The notes: a model not told the origin generated them from the sequence alone. 64,000 nucleotides of DNA from Undibacterium_A arcticum (GCF_042660705.1 NZ_JBHSUQ010000001.1); one strand, 5' to 3'; positions 27,857 through 37,387 are shown, numbered from the stretch's first letter. Made by a program: numbers and translations.

Positions 27857-28194
27857 ATGTCTATCGAAAATCTGGATTCGGAGTGGCAGCGGGCAGCGGG
27901 CATAGCCGACCTTGCGGAAGGCGAAGTCATCGCCGCGAGCGCGGGCGGACAACGTATTGCGCTCTATAAGGTCGAGGGCGAGGTATATGCGACGCATGAT
28001 ATTTGCACCCACGAGCATGCACATCTGTCGGAAGGCTATCTCGATGGCTGCGAGATCGAATGCCCGCTGCACCAGGGCCGCTTCGATATACGCACCGGAA
28101 AGGCCATGTGTCGGCCCGTTACCCAGGCCTTGCCGGTCTATCCCGTGAAATTGTTGGGAAAGATGTGTTTGTGATGCTGGGCCAGGCCCAATGA
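27857..28194 (+). CDS. Rieske-type ferredoxin, frameshifted near the end
   Basis: This small electron carrier brings electrons from the reductase to the oxygenase. Cluster ligands are in CTHEHAHLSEGY and ECPLHQGRFDI. As written, translation stops at 28174 with a poor end (LLGKMCL). One extra A in the run at 28148-28150 gives VKIVGKDVFVMLGQAQ and a stop at 28194, which fits the family's ending and gives 112 residues. It is 8 bases after the small subunit. Confidence 0.87.
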
Positions 28195-28248
28195 TCCCGC
28201 CATACCGGGTTGCCAAATAAATTTTTATTTTTTTGCTGGAATAAGCTT

Positions 28249-29355
28249 ATGAAAACGAAAGCCGCAATTGCATGGAAGGCTGGAGCACCGCTGACGATTG
28301 AAGAGGTCGACCTGGCAGGACCGAGAGCTGGTGAAGTGCTGGTTGAGATCAAGGCTACCGGCATTTGCCACACCGATTACTACACGCTGTCGGGCGCCGA
28401 TCCAGAAGGCATCTTTCCCTCTATCCTGGGGCATGAAGGCGCCGGCGTGGTGATTGAGGTCGGCCCCGGCGTTAGCTCGCTTAAAAAAGACGATCATGTC
28501 ATTCCGCTGTATACGCCGGAATGCCGCCAATGCAAATTTTGCCTGTCGCGCAAGACCAATCTCTGTCAAGCCATTCGTTCAACCCAGGGCCGAGGCTTGA
28601 TGCCGGATGCGACATCGCGCTTCTCAATCGATGGCAAGCCGATTTATCACTACATGGGGACATCCACCTTCTCCAATTACATCGTGGTGCCGGAGATCGC
28701 CCTGGCCAAAATCCGCGAGGATGCGCCGTTCGATAAGGCCTGCTACATCGGTTGCGGCGTGACGACCGGCGTTGGCGCCGTGGTGTTTTCCGCCAAAGTG
28801 GAAGCGGGCGCCAATGTGGTGGTATTCGGCCTCGGCGGCATCGGGCTCAATGTCATCCAGGGCGCCAGGATGGTGGGCGCGGACAAGATCATCGGCGTCG
28901 ATATCAATCCAGGGCGTATAGAAATGGCACGCAAATTCGGCATGACCCATTTCGTCAACCCGAAAGAAGTCGACAATGTTGTTGATCACATCACTCAACT
29001 GACCGATGGCGGCGCTGATTATTCCTTTGAATGCATAGGCAATACCACCACCATGCGCCAGGCGCTTGAATGTTGTCACAAGGGCTGGGGTCAATCATTC
29101 ATCATTGGCGTGGCGGCCGCTGGACAAGAGATCAGCACCCGCCCGTTTCAGCTTGTCACTGGCCGTGAATGGAAAGGATCGGCTTTCGGCGGTGCGCGAG
29201 GGCGTACCGATGTGCCGAAGATCGTTGACTGGTACATGGACGGCAAGTTGAATATCGACGATTTGATTACCCATACGCTGCCGCTGGAAAGAATCAATGA
29301 AGGTTTCGATCTCATGAAAAGCGGCGAATCGATCCGCTCCGTTGTGCTCTATTGA
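28249..29355 (+). CDS. frmA: S-(hydroxymethyl)glutathione dehydrogenase (class III ADH)
   Basis: This oxidises the formaldehyde-glutathione adduct to S-formylglutathione with NAD+. It is a 368-residue zinc enzyme with catalytic zinc ligands in TGICHTDYYTLSG and LGHEGAGVV. Structural zinc cysteines are in PECRQCKFCLSRKTNLC, and the NAD loop is VFGLGGIGLNVIQGARM. GADYSFECIGNTTTMRQALE is the class III signature region. It is followed after 12 bases by S-formylglutathione hydrolase. Its position in a Rieske oxygenase cluster suggests formaldehyde is produced there. Confidence 0.94.
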   Translation: MKTKAAIAWKAGAPLTIEEVDLAGPRAGEVLVEIKATGICHTDYYTLSGADPEGIFPSILGHEGAGVVIEVGPGVSSLKKDDHVIPLYTPECRQCKFCLSRKTNLCQAIRSTQGRGLMPDATSRFSIDGKPIYHYMGTSTFSNYIVVPEIALAKIREDAPFDKACYIGCGVTTGVGAVVFSAKVEAGANVVVFGLGGIGLNVIQGARMVGADKIIGVDINPGRIEMARKFGMTHFVNPKEVDNVVDHITQLTDGGADYSFECIGNTTTMRQALECCHKGWGQSFIIGVAAAGQEISTRPFQLVTGREWKGSAFGGARGRTDVPKIVDWYMDGKLNIDDLITHTLPLERINEGFDLMKSGESIRSVVLY

Positions 29356-29367
29356 TCGGCCCCGACC

Positions 29368-30218
29368 ATGCTTGAACTGCTCAGCGAACACGCATGCTTC
29401 GGGGGAATGCAGCGTTTCTACAGCCATCACTCTAAAGAGATCGGCTTGCCTATGCGTTTCTCGGTATTCTTGCCGCCCCAGGCAAACGCCGGCAAGGTCC
29501 CCGCCCTGTTGTATTTGGCTGGACTTACCTGCACCGAAGAGACGTTCATGATCAAGGCGGGTGCGCAACGCAGCGCCGCGAGCGCAGGCATGATCCTGAT
29601 TGCCCCGGACACCAGTCCGCGCAATGCGGGCGTTGCGGGTGAAGATGACAGCTGGGATCTCGGCGTTGGCGCCGGTTTCTATGTCGATGCGACAGAAGCC
29701 GCGTGGCGTATGCAGTACCGGATGTACAGCTACATTCTGGAACTGTACGCGGCGACCGTTCAGGAATTTCCCGTGGATCCTGCTCGCATCGGTATTTCGG
29801 ACACTCGATGGGCGGGCATGGCGCACTGGTCCTGGCGCTGCGCAATCCTGAGCTTTTCCGATCGGTATCGGCATTCGCGCCGATATGCGCACCGGCCAAA
29901 TGCCCATGGGGCAAAAAGGCGTTCTCCGCGTATCTGGGAGACGACAGCAAATCCTGGCTGCAATACGATGCCAGCGCACTCATGGCAAGCAGGCAGGCGC
30001 CGCCCTTTCCGGGCGGTATTCGGATTGACCAGGGCTTGAATGACAAATTCCTCGCGGATCAATTGTTCCCCGAGACCTTTGAAGAAGCCTGCAAAAAGGC
30101 ACAACAACCTTTGGAATTACATCGGCATGCCGGTTACGACCATGGGTACTACTTTATTTCGACCTTCGTCGAAGAGCACATTCGATTTCACGATCGAAGA
30201 CTGAATGGGAATGCTTAG
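29368..30218 (+). CDS. fghA: S-formylglutathione hydrolase, frameshifted
   Basis: This completes formaldehyde detoxification by splitting S-formylglutathione into formate and glutathione. The first frame shows LYLAGLTCTEETFMIKAGAQ and DTSPRNAGVAGEDDSWDLG. At 29799-29800 (gg for ggg) the frame shifts. The other frame then gives the nucleophile elbow GHSMGGHGALVLALRNP, and the C-terminal DQGLNDKFLADQLFPE with YDHGYYFISTFVEEH. The repaired length is about 283 residues, family standard. It is coupled to frmA. Confidence 0.92.
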
Positions 30219-30292
30219 TCGTCATGTTGACCGCTTCCATTCCATTTTTCAAAAGCCGTTATTTCCACACTTCCACACTAAAGGATTGACCA

Positions 30293-30970
30293 ATGATTAA
30301 GCTATATGACTTCGAACTCTCCGGCAGCTGCTATAAAATTCGCCTGCTTCTCAATATGCTCGGCATCGAGTACGAAGCGGTGAATGTGGACTTCGTGAAC
30401 AAGGAACATAAAAACGAAAAATACGCCGCACTCAATGCGTTCGGCGAGATTCCGATTTTCGAGGACGCCGGTCTGCGCTTGCGTGATGCACAAGCCATTA
30501 TGGTTTACATCGCCAGGAAATACGACAAGGACAATCAATGGTATCCAAACGATGCTGAATCCATGGGCCGCATCAATCAGTGGTTAGCGACCGGTGGCGG
30601 CGAGATAATGAATTCGGCAGGAGCGCGGCTTGTCAAGATACTGAACTATCCGCTCGATCTGGATAAGTTGCAAGCGGGCGCCAACCGTGTATTCAAAATA
30701 CTCGACGATCATCTTGCGACGCGCAAATGGCTGGAGCTGGATCATCCGACCATCGGTGACATCGCCTGCTTCCCTTATACCGCGTTGGCTGGCGAAGGGG
30801 GAATTGACCTCAAGCCTTACCCGAACATACTCGAATGGATAGCCCGTGTAAAGCGCTTCCAGGCTTTATTCCAATGCCAGGAATTCCAGCGCAAGCTTAA
30901 ATTTCCGGATACAGCTTCCTTCAAGCTGGAGGAAGCTATTGTCAGGTTCAACCATGTTGTTGCTGAATAA
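30293..30970 (+). CDS. Glutathione S-transferase family protein
   Basis: This 225-residue GST has a thioredoxin-like N-terminal domain (IKLYDFELSGSCYKIRLLLN, NAFGEIPIFED, RDAQAIMVYIARKYD) and an all-helical C-terminal domain starting near residue 90. Here it may handle glutathione adducts of the pathway or help form S-hydroxymethylglutathione; the specific reaction is not evident. It is 74 bases after fghA and shares its direction. Confidence 0.88.
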   Translation: MIKLYDFELSGSCYKIRLLLNMLGIEYEAVNVDFVNKEHKNEKYAALNAFGEIPIFEDAGLRLRDAQAIMVYIARKYDKDNQWYPNDAESMGRINQWLATGGGEIMNSAGARLVKILNYPLDLDKLQAGANRVFKILDDHLATRKWLELDHPTIGDIACFPYTALAGEGGIDLKPYPNILEWIARVKRFQALFQCQEFQRKLKFPDTASFKLEEAIVRFNHVVAE

Positions 30971-31024
30971 GTAAGTTTATATTCGCCGACCTTGTGTACG
31001 GCGCAACGTAAAAAGGAGAGAAAG

Positions 31025-32181
31025 ATGAGACACGCAATTTTCAAGCTTACTCTTGCCACGGCGGCAGTTTGCCTTGCTTTCGCTGCTGAAGCGCAAGCTG
31101 CAGACGTCATAAAGATCGGGGTGAACCAGCCATTGACCGGGGCGGTCGCGGCATCCGGGAATTTCGTCACCAATGGCGCAAGGATCGCGGCGGATGAAAT
31201 CAATGCGAAGGGCGGCATCAACGGCAGCAAGATTGAACTTGTTATCGAAGACAACAAGAGCAATCCTACTGAAGCGGCTAACGCTGCGGAAAGCTGATTG
31301 TTCGCGACAAGGTCCCCGTCATGCTAGGGGCATGGAGTTCCACCTATACGCTCGCAGTAATGCCGAAGCTGATGGAATACAAGATACCCATGCTGGTCGA
31401 GACTTCGGGCGCAGACAAGATCACGACATCGGGCAACCCGTATGTCTTCAGAATCTGCCCGACCAATGGCATGGAAGCCGTCAGCTTTGCTAGGCATGTC
31501 ACCCCGCTGAACATCCGCAAAGCCGACATGCTTGTTGTGAACAATGACTGGGGGCGAGGCTCTGCCGAAGCATTCCAGGCCATGCTGAAGGGGAAAGGCG
31601 TCACGATCGGACGCGTGCTGACCATGGATGCAGCGGCGCAAGATATGACATCCCAGCTTTCGACGCTCAAAGGCACCGATAGCGAGACACTGTTCGTTAC
31701 AACCGCTGTCGAGCAATTGACACTGGTCCTGAAGCAGGCGCAGTCCCTCGGGCTCAAACGCCGGATCATTACGCTGGGTGGGTCCCAAAGCCCGAACCAG
31801 TTGATCGAACACGCCGGCTCTGCGGCGAATGGCTCGATGCATAACATGATGTTTGCGCCGTGGTTTCCTGAGGCATCCGCCGATCCGGTGGCTGCCAAAG
31901 CCTTTATCGCCGAATGGAATAAGCGCGGCTATGACGGTGCTGGCCTGACCGAAGGTTTCCGTGGCTACGATGGGATTCGCACTATCGTGGTGGCAATCGC
32001 GAAGGCTGGCAGCCCGGATCCGGAGAAAATCCGCGATGCGCTCTGGAAAACCGAGTTGACCGGCCTCACCGGCAAGATCGCCTTCAAGAAGGTAGGGCCG
32101 CAGGGTAAAGAGAGCGGCCAAAGCACGCCGAATACCTATCTCGTGAAAATCGAAAACGGCAAGGTTTGGCTCGTTCAGTAA
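31025..32181 (+). CDS. Periplasmic substrate-binding protein (LivK/Peripla_BP_6), frameshifted
   Basis: This is the solute receptor of a branched-chain amino acid type ABC importer; members near aromatic catabolic genes often bind aromatic acids. A signal peptide covers about the first 25 residues (FKLTLATAAVCLAFAAEAQA). The mature start ADVIKIGVNQPLTGAVAASG follows. At 31290-31292 one A is missing (AAEKLIVRDK restored), after which PVMLGAWSSTYTLAVMP continues to the stop at 32181. The repaired protein is about 385 residues. No permease or ATPase genes follow; IS110 debris starts right after. Confidence 0.88.
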
Positions 32182-32222
32182 CGATGGTCTGTGGCTTGCT
32201 TGAAGACGGCGCCGTATTCTCA

Positions 32223-32440
32223 AATACGGCGCCATTTTTAGCACATGTCTATCGCCTCGGGCTGTTACCGGAAGGCTATATTTATCCGGTCGAAGAACGC
32301 GGATTGCGCGATTTATCACGCAAGCGTCTTCAACTCGTGCAGCAACGCACGCAGAATATTTTGAGTATCGAAAGCTTGATGGCACGGCATCTGGGAACAC
32401 GGCTTCTGAGCGATCAGATTTACAAATTAGGCGATGCCGG
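32223..32440 (+). pseudogene. IS110-family transposase fragment (N-terminal/middle part)
   Basis: The frame reads PFLAHVYRLGLLPEGYIYPV, then EERGLRDLSRKRLQLVQQRT and LSIESLMARHLGTRL. This is the typical region after the first catalytic acidic residue of DEDD (IS110) transposases. No start and no rest of the gene are present on this strand. It directly follows the binding-protein gene. Confidence 0.7.
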
Positions 32441-32480
32441 GGTCGCACAGCTAGGATTGGCGACGCACGTTCCATCATGA

Positions 32481-32933
32481 CTAAAGCGAGAGATCACTGA
32501 TACGCCCAAGCCATGAGCCGACCTGAGGTTGGCACCGGAGCATCGGCAGCCATCGTTCTGATACATACCCCATGGACATCGGCTTGGTACCAACGTTTTT
32601 CTGGGACCTGGCGCCAGGCCAGGGTGGATGTCGGAAGATTGGCATTCACCTTGATTCCGATGGGTGACTGATGCGGATCAGCTCCGCCAGCCGAAAGAAT
32701 GAAAAACTGGGTGCGTTGTTATGGTTCACCTCGTCGAATGGCGTGATTTGTATCGCATACAAGATTTTTCTTGCGCTGGAAATGCATTGTCTCTTGACCG
32801 TGGCCTTTCTATGGGCGTGGCCTTTCTATGGGCGACCTGTTGGGCATCTATCTTTCTTTACCTTCGCAAACTTGGTGGGTTTACTCCAAAAAATAGCACT
32901 TCTGTTAATCAATACTGCACATCGCCCAACATT
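32481..32933. other. Intergenic debris without a recognisable gene
   Basis: This AT-richer stretch lies between two IS110 fragments. I see no homology in any frame. The only structure is a tandem duplication of gtggcctttctatgggc at about 32801-32834. Confidence 0.5.
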
Positions 32934-33240
32934 TCAATGACCCGGTTTGGCCATGCTTTTCGACCGGACCGGAACATATTCACGGCCGTGCGCCAACAAC
33001 GCCCATATCACCCGTGCCATCTTGTTGGCTAATGCAACCGCAGCCACTTTGACGCCGCTGCGTTCGGCCAGCTTTACCGCCCAGTGCAACAGTTTGTCCG
33101 GCTTCTCGCCAGAACACCGCAACGCGCTGCGGGCGCCGTGTATCAGCAAGGTGCGCACATATGCATCGCCAACTTCCGTTGTCAATAGGATGGTTTTCGG
33201 TTTCTCATTTTTCTCATAGGCAATATAGAATTTCCTGAAG
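32934..33240 (-). pseudogene. IS110-family transposase C-terminal fragment
   Basis: On the minus strand the frame reads GDAYVRTLLIHGARSALRCS, then KLLHWAVKLAERSGVKVAAV and ALANKMARVIWALLAHGREY. This is the classic C-terminal end of IS110 (Transposase_20) proteins. The upstream part fades into unrelated sequence. It is on the opposite strand from the fragment at 32223, so they are not halves of one simple element. Confidence 0.8.
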
Positions 33241-33359
33241 GTGGCGTAGCAGTAAATCTCGACGGTGAATCACGCTGATATCCGCGGGGTTGGGTACCGC
33301 ATTACAGAGGTCCGTCTCATGAGCCTGCCGCTTTCTTGGTCCGCAAGTCGGCTGAATGC

Positions 33360-33494
33360 CGTTGCCAAACGCGGACGCGCTCGGCCTGGCAACTGGAGAA
33401 AGCATCGCCCACCTCAACTACTTGATCCATCGTGGCGAAGCCATGAAGCAACTCGATGACGATGATGTCGCGTGGTACCGCATTGTTTGTTGAC
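33360..33494 (+). pseudogene. Remnant of a metallo-beta-lactamase-fold hydrolase
   Basis: In the plus frame, ADALGLATGESIAHLNYLIH and RGEAMKQLDDDDVAWYRIVC resemble the C-terminal stretch of MBL-fold hydrolases of the glyoxalase II type. The sequence before and after does not continue the gene. Weak, by-eye evidence only. Confidence 0.3.
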
Positions 33495-33743
33495 GTTCGC
33501 ATGGCGTTGGCGCATGGATAACCGATGGACGAGTTGGGCATAATATTTTTGCCGCTGTGCTTCTTTACGTTTCCTAGATCGTGGCACACACTATTGCAAG
33601 ATCCGATGATCGGTGAACGGGATGAGCAATTCCGTTTGCCGGGGTTGATGGAACTGGACGTCGCCTAGGTCAGTGGACCTCGACCCGCAAAGCGTGGGGG
33701 CGGTGCCAAAAAGAAGTATTTACGCTTATTCAGGCAGCCGAAC

Positions 33744-35339
33744 ATGCGCAAACAACATACCAATCCGCCGGGAAACTCGCCTTCTTTCGACAGCGAAATT
33801 GACGAGGGTGAACGACGCTTTAGATCGCTTGCCGATGCAATCCCCCAACTCGTGTGGACAGCCAGTCCGGACGGCACGTTCGAGTACTGCAACCAACGCT
33901 GGATCACCTATACCGGACTCACGTTGGAGCAATCCCAAAGAGGGGATTGGAGGAGTCTATTAATTCACCCGGATGATTTGCAACATTGGATTGATCACAG
34001 GGCGAGAGGATTAGAGAGAGGTGAAGCTTTTGAAGGTGAACTCCGCTTCAAAAGAGCCTCCGATGACGTGTATCGATGGCAACTTGCCCGGGGAGTACCC
34101 ATTAAAGACGCCAATGGACATATCGTCAAATGGGTTGGGACCAGCACCGACATCGAGGACCAAAAGCAGGCGCAGGCCGCGGCCGAAAGTGCGAACCGCG
34201 CGAAATCGGATTTCCTTTCCGGCATGAGCCATGAGCTGCGCAGTCCGCTGAATGCGATCCTCGGTTTCGCCCAGCTGATGGCGTCCGATTCCCCGCCGCC
34301 GACGCCCTCGCAGCAGGCCAGCATCGACCAGATTCTCCGGGCCGGATGGCATCTGCTGGAGCTGATCAATGAAGTGCTCGATCTCGCAAAGATCGAGTCC
34401 GGCCAGGTGTCACTATCGCAGGAATCGGTGTCGCTGGCCGAAGTCATGCGCGAATGCCAAGAGATGATTGAGCCGCAGGCGCAACAGCGGGGCATGCGCA
34501 TGAGCTTTCCCCGGTTCGACCTCCCTTGCTTCGTCCATGGCGACCGGACCCGGGTCAAGCAGATCCTGATCAACCTGCTGTCCAACGCGATCAAATACAA
34601 CCGCGAACAGGGATCGGTCGAAGTGACGTGCAGCGCAAACACAGCGGAACGCATGCGCGTCAACGTCAGGGATGGCGGCCCGGGATTGCCGCCGGACAAA
34701 CTGGCGCAGCTGTTTCAGCCCTTCAATCGTCTCGGACAAGAAGCCGGCGCCGAGGAAGGCACCGGCATCGGCCTCGTGGTGGCCAAGCGGCTGGTGGAAC
34801 TGATGGGGGGCGCGATCGGCGCAGAAAGCACCGTCGGCGCGGGAAGCGTGTTCTGGTTCGAACTACGCTCGGCGGCCGCACCGCGAGTCGCCGCGGGCGG
34901 CCCCGAACCCGCCGTGCTTGCCAAAGCGCAAGTTCAGGACGGTGCGTCGCCGCATACCTTGCTCTATGTCGAGGACAACCCGGCGAACCTGGAACTGGTC
35001 GAACAACTCATCGCACGCCACACCGAGATGCGCCTGCTGACCGCGGTGAATGGGAAGCTCGGCATCGCGCTGGCACGCACCGCGCAGCCGGAGGTGATCG
35101 TGATGGACATCAATCTGCCGGACATCAGCGGCACCGACGCGCTGAAAATTCTGCGCGACGACCCGGCAACGGCGCACATCCCGGTGATTGCCCTCAGTGC
35201 AAATGCGATGCCACGCGACATCGCGAAGGGCATGAAGGCAGGATTCTTCCGTTATGTGACCAAGCCAATCAAGCTCGATGAATTCATGGACGCACTGAAC
35301 CTGGCACTGGAATTCGCGCAGGTGAATCAGCGCCAATGA
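33744..35339 (+). CDS. Hybrid sensor histidine kinase with PAS and receiver domains
   Basis: This 531-residue cytoplasmic hybrid kinase has no membrane segment or signal peptide. A PAS domain (about 27-145, FRSLADAIPQLVWTASPDGT, with a PAC end VKWVGTSTDIEDQKQA) comes first. The phospho-acceptor His box SGMSHELRSPLNAILGF follows. The ATPase has an N box (LINLLSNAIKYN) and G boxes (RDGGPGLPPDKL, GTGIGLVVAKRLVE). The receiver domain has the acceptor Asp in EVIVMDINLPDISG. The output partner is not in the window. Its 3' end abuts and replaces the rest of a phosphoesterase gene on the other strand (35339). Confidence 0.93.
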   Translation: MRKQHTNPPGNSPSFDSEIDEGERRFRSLADAIPQLVWTASPDGTFEYCNQRWITYTGLTLEQSQRGDWRSLLIHPDDLQHWIDHRARGLERGEAFEGELRFKRASDDVYRWQLARGVPIKDANGHIVKWVGTSTDIEDQKQAQAAAESANRAKSDFLSGMSHELRSPLNAILGFAQLMASDSPPPTPSQQASIDQILRAGWHLLELINEVLDLAKIESGQVSLSQESVSLAEVMRECQEMIEPQAQQRGMRMSFPRFDLPCFVHGDRTRVKQILINLLSNAIKYNREQGSVEVTCSANTAERMRVNVRDGGPGLPPDKLAQLFQPFNRLGQEAGAEEGTGIGLVVAKRLVELMGGAIGAESTVGAGSVFWFELRSAAAPRVAAGGPEPAVLAKAQVQDGASPHTLLYVEDNPANLELVEQLIARHTEMRLLTAVNGKLGIALARTAQPEVIVMDINLPDISGTDALKILRDDPATAHIPVIALSANAMPRDIAKGMKAGFFRYVTKPIKLDEFMDALNLALEFAQVNQRQ

Positions 35340-35441
35340 GTCTCCCAGCAGAATGACGGCATCCGGCCGATATGAATCAACCGCCCCCAGGATATGATCG
35401 AAGCGACCATGTGGGTCACCACAAAAATAGATCGTGCTCAT
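35339..35441 (-). pseudogene. Metallophosphoesterase, N-terminal fragment
   Basis: The frame starts STIYFCGDPHGRFDHILGAV and continues PDAVILLGDS, the first two metal-binding motifs (GDxHG and GDx) of calcineurin-like phosphoesterases. The remaining gene is absent: the reading continues antisense through the kinase gene without similarity. Its ATG overlaps the stop of the HAD gene (TAATG), so it was once the next gene of that operon. Confidence 0.7.
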
Positions 35442-35876
35442 TATTTGTTAATAATAGCGTTGGCCTGCAAATGACGTCTTAATGCCAGTTCTTCAGTCTC
35501 ATCAAAGCCATCGTCGCAGAAAATGAAATGAGGATCGTCGGTCAGCCAGTTCCAGGGATCATCGTCTAGCGCAATCCAGGGCCCGGTAAAGCCATTCCCC
35601 ATCATCCAAGCCACGGCCTCGTAATACCTGACGCCGGTCTGATCCAGCGGGTTCATTTCGGACTGTAAATTCGGCGTCACTCTTGCCGATGTCCGCAGAA
35701 AAGAACCCCTTCAGTTCTTCCAGGGTGTGGTGTTTGCGCCAGTCACTGGAAACGGCAATTTTCACGTCCGGGTAATCCCGCAACTCCGCTTCAAGCCGCG
35801 GCAGAAACCGGCAGTAATCTGCAATGCGATCACCAAAGCGGTGCAGTACACCATCAAAATCCAGGAACAGGATCAT
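35441..35876 (-). CDS. HAD-like phosphatase, frameshifted
   Basis: The N-terminal frame starts ILFLDFDGVLHRFGDRIADY, with the DxDG catalytic motif, and SSDWRKHHTLEELKGFFSAD. Near 35681 the frame changes, and YYEAVAWMMGNGFTGPWIAL and LDDDPWNWL run on to 35441. It resembles the small HAD domains of the Swiss-Army-knife RNA-repair type group. 436 bases means two lost or one gained base. It overlaps the upstream exonuclease gene by 23 bases and the downstream phosphoesterase fragment by one base. Confidence 0.75.
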
Positions 35877-36336
35877 GAAGGTCCCATTTCCCTGAAAGGG
35901 AATCGATTCGCTGGGCGTCGTTTAGGGCATGGTGCGGCTCAAGCCCGGTGACCAGAAAATATTGAGCAAAGAGATCGCTCCCCAGATTTCCGCGGATATT
36001 TCTGCGCTTTAACCAGGCCGGCATATCACGATCGAGAAGATCCCAAAGGTGGTCCCAATCGCCAGGGTAATCAAAGCAGATAGTCGGCCCATCATCGGCA
36101 AACTGTTCTAACCACTCGAAACTGCTTGGCTGAGCCGCCATAGTGACATTGCAGTCCCAGGGCGCTTACCCAGTAACGGCAAGGCTGTTTCACGAACAAA
36201 GTCTGAGCACCTCGAGCGATCGAAATCAAGCACTTCGCCATAAAACGCTCGGCCGTCCGATGATACGAGGCCGATCGAAATCAGGTCTACGCCATCAAAA
36301 AAGCCGCTAAATTCAGTATCGACAAAAATATTTCAT
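35854..36336 (-). pseudogene. 3'-5' exonuclease-like (DEDD) gene, two frameshifts
   Basis: The ATG at 36336 overlaps the stop of the upstream phosphoesterase (ATGA). After a T-run frameshift near 36325 the frame reads FVDTEFSGFFDGVDLISIGL, with the DxE motif of DEDD exonucleases, and DFDRSRCSDFVRETALPLLG. A second shift near 36140 leads to FEWLEQFADDGPTICFDYPG and LEPHHALNDAQ, the terminal HxxxxD motif. It is similar in layout to RNase T-like exonucleases. Two breaks could be sequence errors or true decay. Confidence 0.65.
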
Positions 36337-37124
36337 ACTAGCGGCAAATCAAACACAAGAGCCCTGTCGAAATCGGCATTTTCAAACGTGACGTATTGAG
36401 GATCCTTGAAACGCTTGTTTTCGGGATAGCCGCACGGATTGGCGATAACGGTGGTCCCCGCGACGTTGTAGCGAGAACTCGCGTGGCTGTGTCCGTGAAT
36501 CCATAGTGCGGCTTTTCCCATGAGGGGCGTCAGGTCACTGTAGAATGCCGGGTTCGCAGGGTTGCCGGCAAATTTTTCGTCGATCGAGGCGGGATGTGGC
36601 CCATGGTGGGTGACAACCACCGTTTGACCAGGAAACGGCTCATCCAGTTTTTGTGCCAACCATTTCCGCGACTGTTTGTGTAGCGCCAGAGCGTGGCTGG
36701 GCATGAATCGCTTGCCATCCGCGACGCGGATGACCTCGTGGTCTCGCATTCCATATCGGGCTTCAAACATCGCGCCGGGCCGGTCACCTGTCAATTCGTA
36801 GTCGGTCCATAGGCAGCACCCCAGAAAGCGCACGCCATTCAAGACATATTCGTCATTCTCAAGATAGTGGACATTGGTGCCGGCGGCCGTTACCCGTAAC
36901 GCATCCTGCACCTTGAGCAAATTCTGACCATAAAACTCGTGATTGCCATGCACGTAGACCACCGGCACCGGCCAATCGCGAAATGCCTCGATCGCTTTGG
37001 TGCGGTTGTGGATATCACCGGCCAGGACCAGTACATCGGCATCAGTCTTGTCGATGATCCGATAATCGGCATGCGATTGCATCAGAAATTCAAGGTGCAA
37101 ATCGGAGGCGATCTGAATTTTCAT
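36333..37124 (-). CDS. Metallophosphoesterase (calcineurin-like)
   Basis: This is an intact 263-residue phosphoesterase. Motifs in order: ASDLHLEF, LVLAGDIHN, YVHGNHEFYG, VVTHHGPHP and WIHGHSHASS, giving the complete two-metal site. It is the first gene of a chain with overlapping starts and stops (exonuclease, HAD phosphatase, second phosphoesterase). The context points to nucleic-acid or nucleotide end processing. The substrate is unknown. Confidence 0.88.
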   Translation of the reverse strand: MKIQIASDLHLEFLMQSHADYRIIDKTDADVLVLAGDIHNRTKAIEAFRDWPVPVVYVHGNHEFYGQNLLKVQDALRVTAAGTNVHYLENDEYVLNGVRFLGCCLWTDYELTGDRPGAMFEARYGMRDHEVIRVADGKRFMPSHALALHKQSRKWLAQKLDEPFPGQTVVVTHHGPHPASIDEKFAGNPANPAFYSDLTPLMGKAALWIHGHSHASSRYNVAGTTVIANPCGYPENKRFKDPQYVTFENADFDRALVFDLPLV

Positions 37125-37144
37125 CGTTCGATACTCAGGTTAAG

Positions 37145-37387
37145 GAAAACTGGCCGAGGCAATCAACCCAGTCGTTGCGCAACTCGGTTGCCGCCTGGCC
37201 GACGATACCGAGGGCTGACAATGCAGCTCGCTGGCTGCGGTTGGTCGCAGGACCTTCGGTAGCGAGTTCTCACTCATACAGGGCGGGCCTCAGCAAGGAC
37301 GTAGTCACGGATCTCAGGCGGAAGATCGCCGGGCGTCAACAAGTCTACCGGGACATCCAGTAGTTCCTCCAATTCGACCTGCAGGCC
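37145..37387 (-). pseudogene. MNT/HepT-type toxin-antitoxin relic
   Basis: The minus-strand frame ending at 37274 reads LQVELEELLDVPVDLLTPGD and LPPEIRDYVLAEARPV. This is the C-terminal end of MNT nucleotidyltransferase antitoxins. Its stop overlaps an ATG (ATGA at 37274-37277), as in MNT-HepT pairs. The following sequence has only a HepT-like scrap (ALSALGIVGQAATELRNDW) in a shifted frame. Both genes are broken. The rest of the gap to 37812 shows no gene. Confidence 0.55.
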
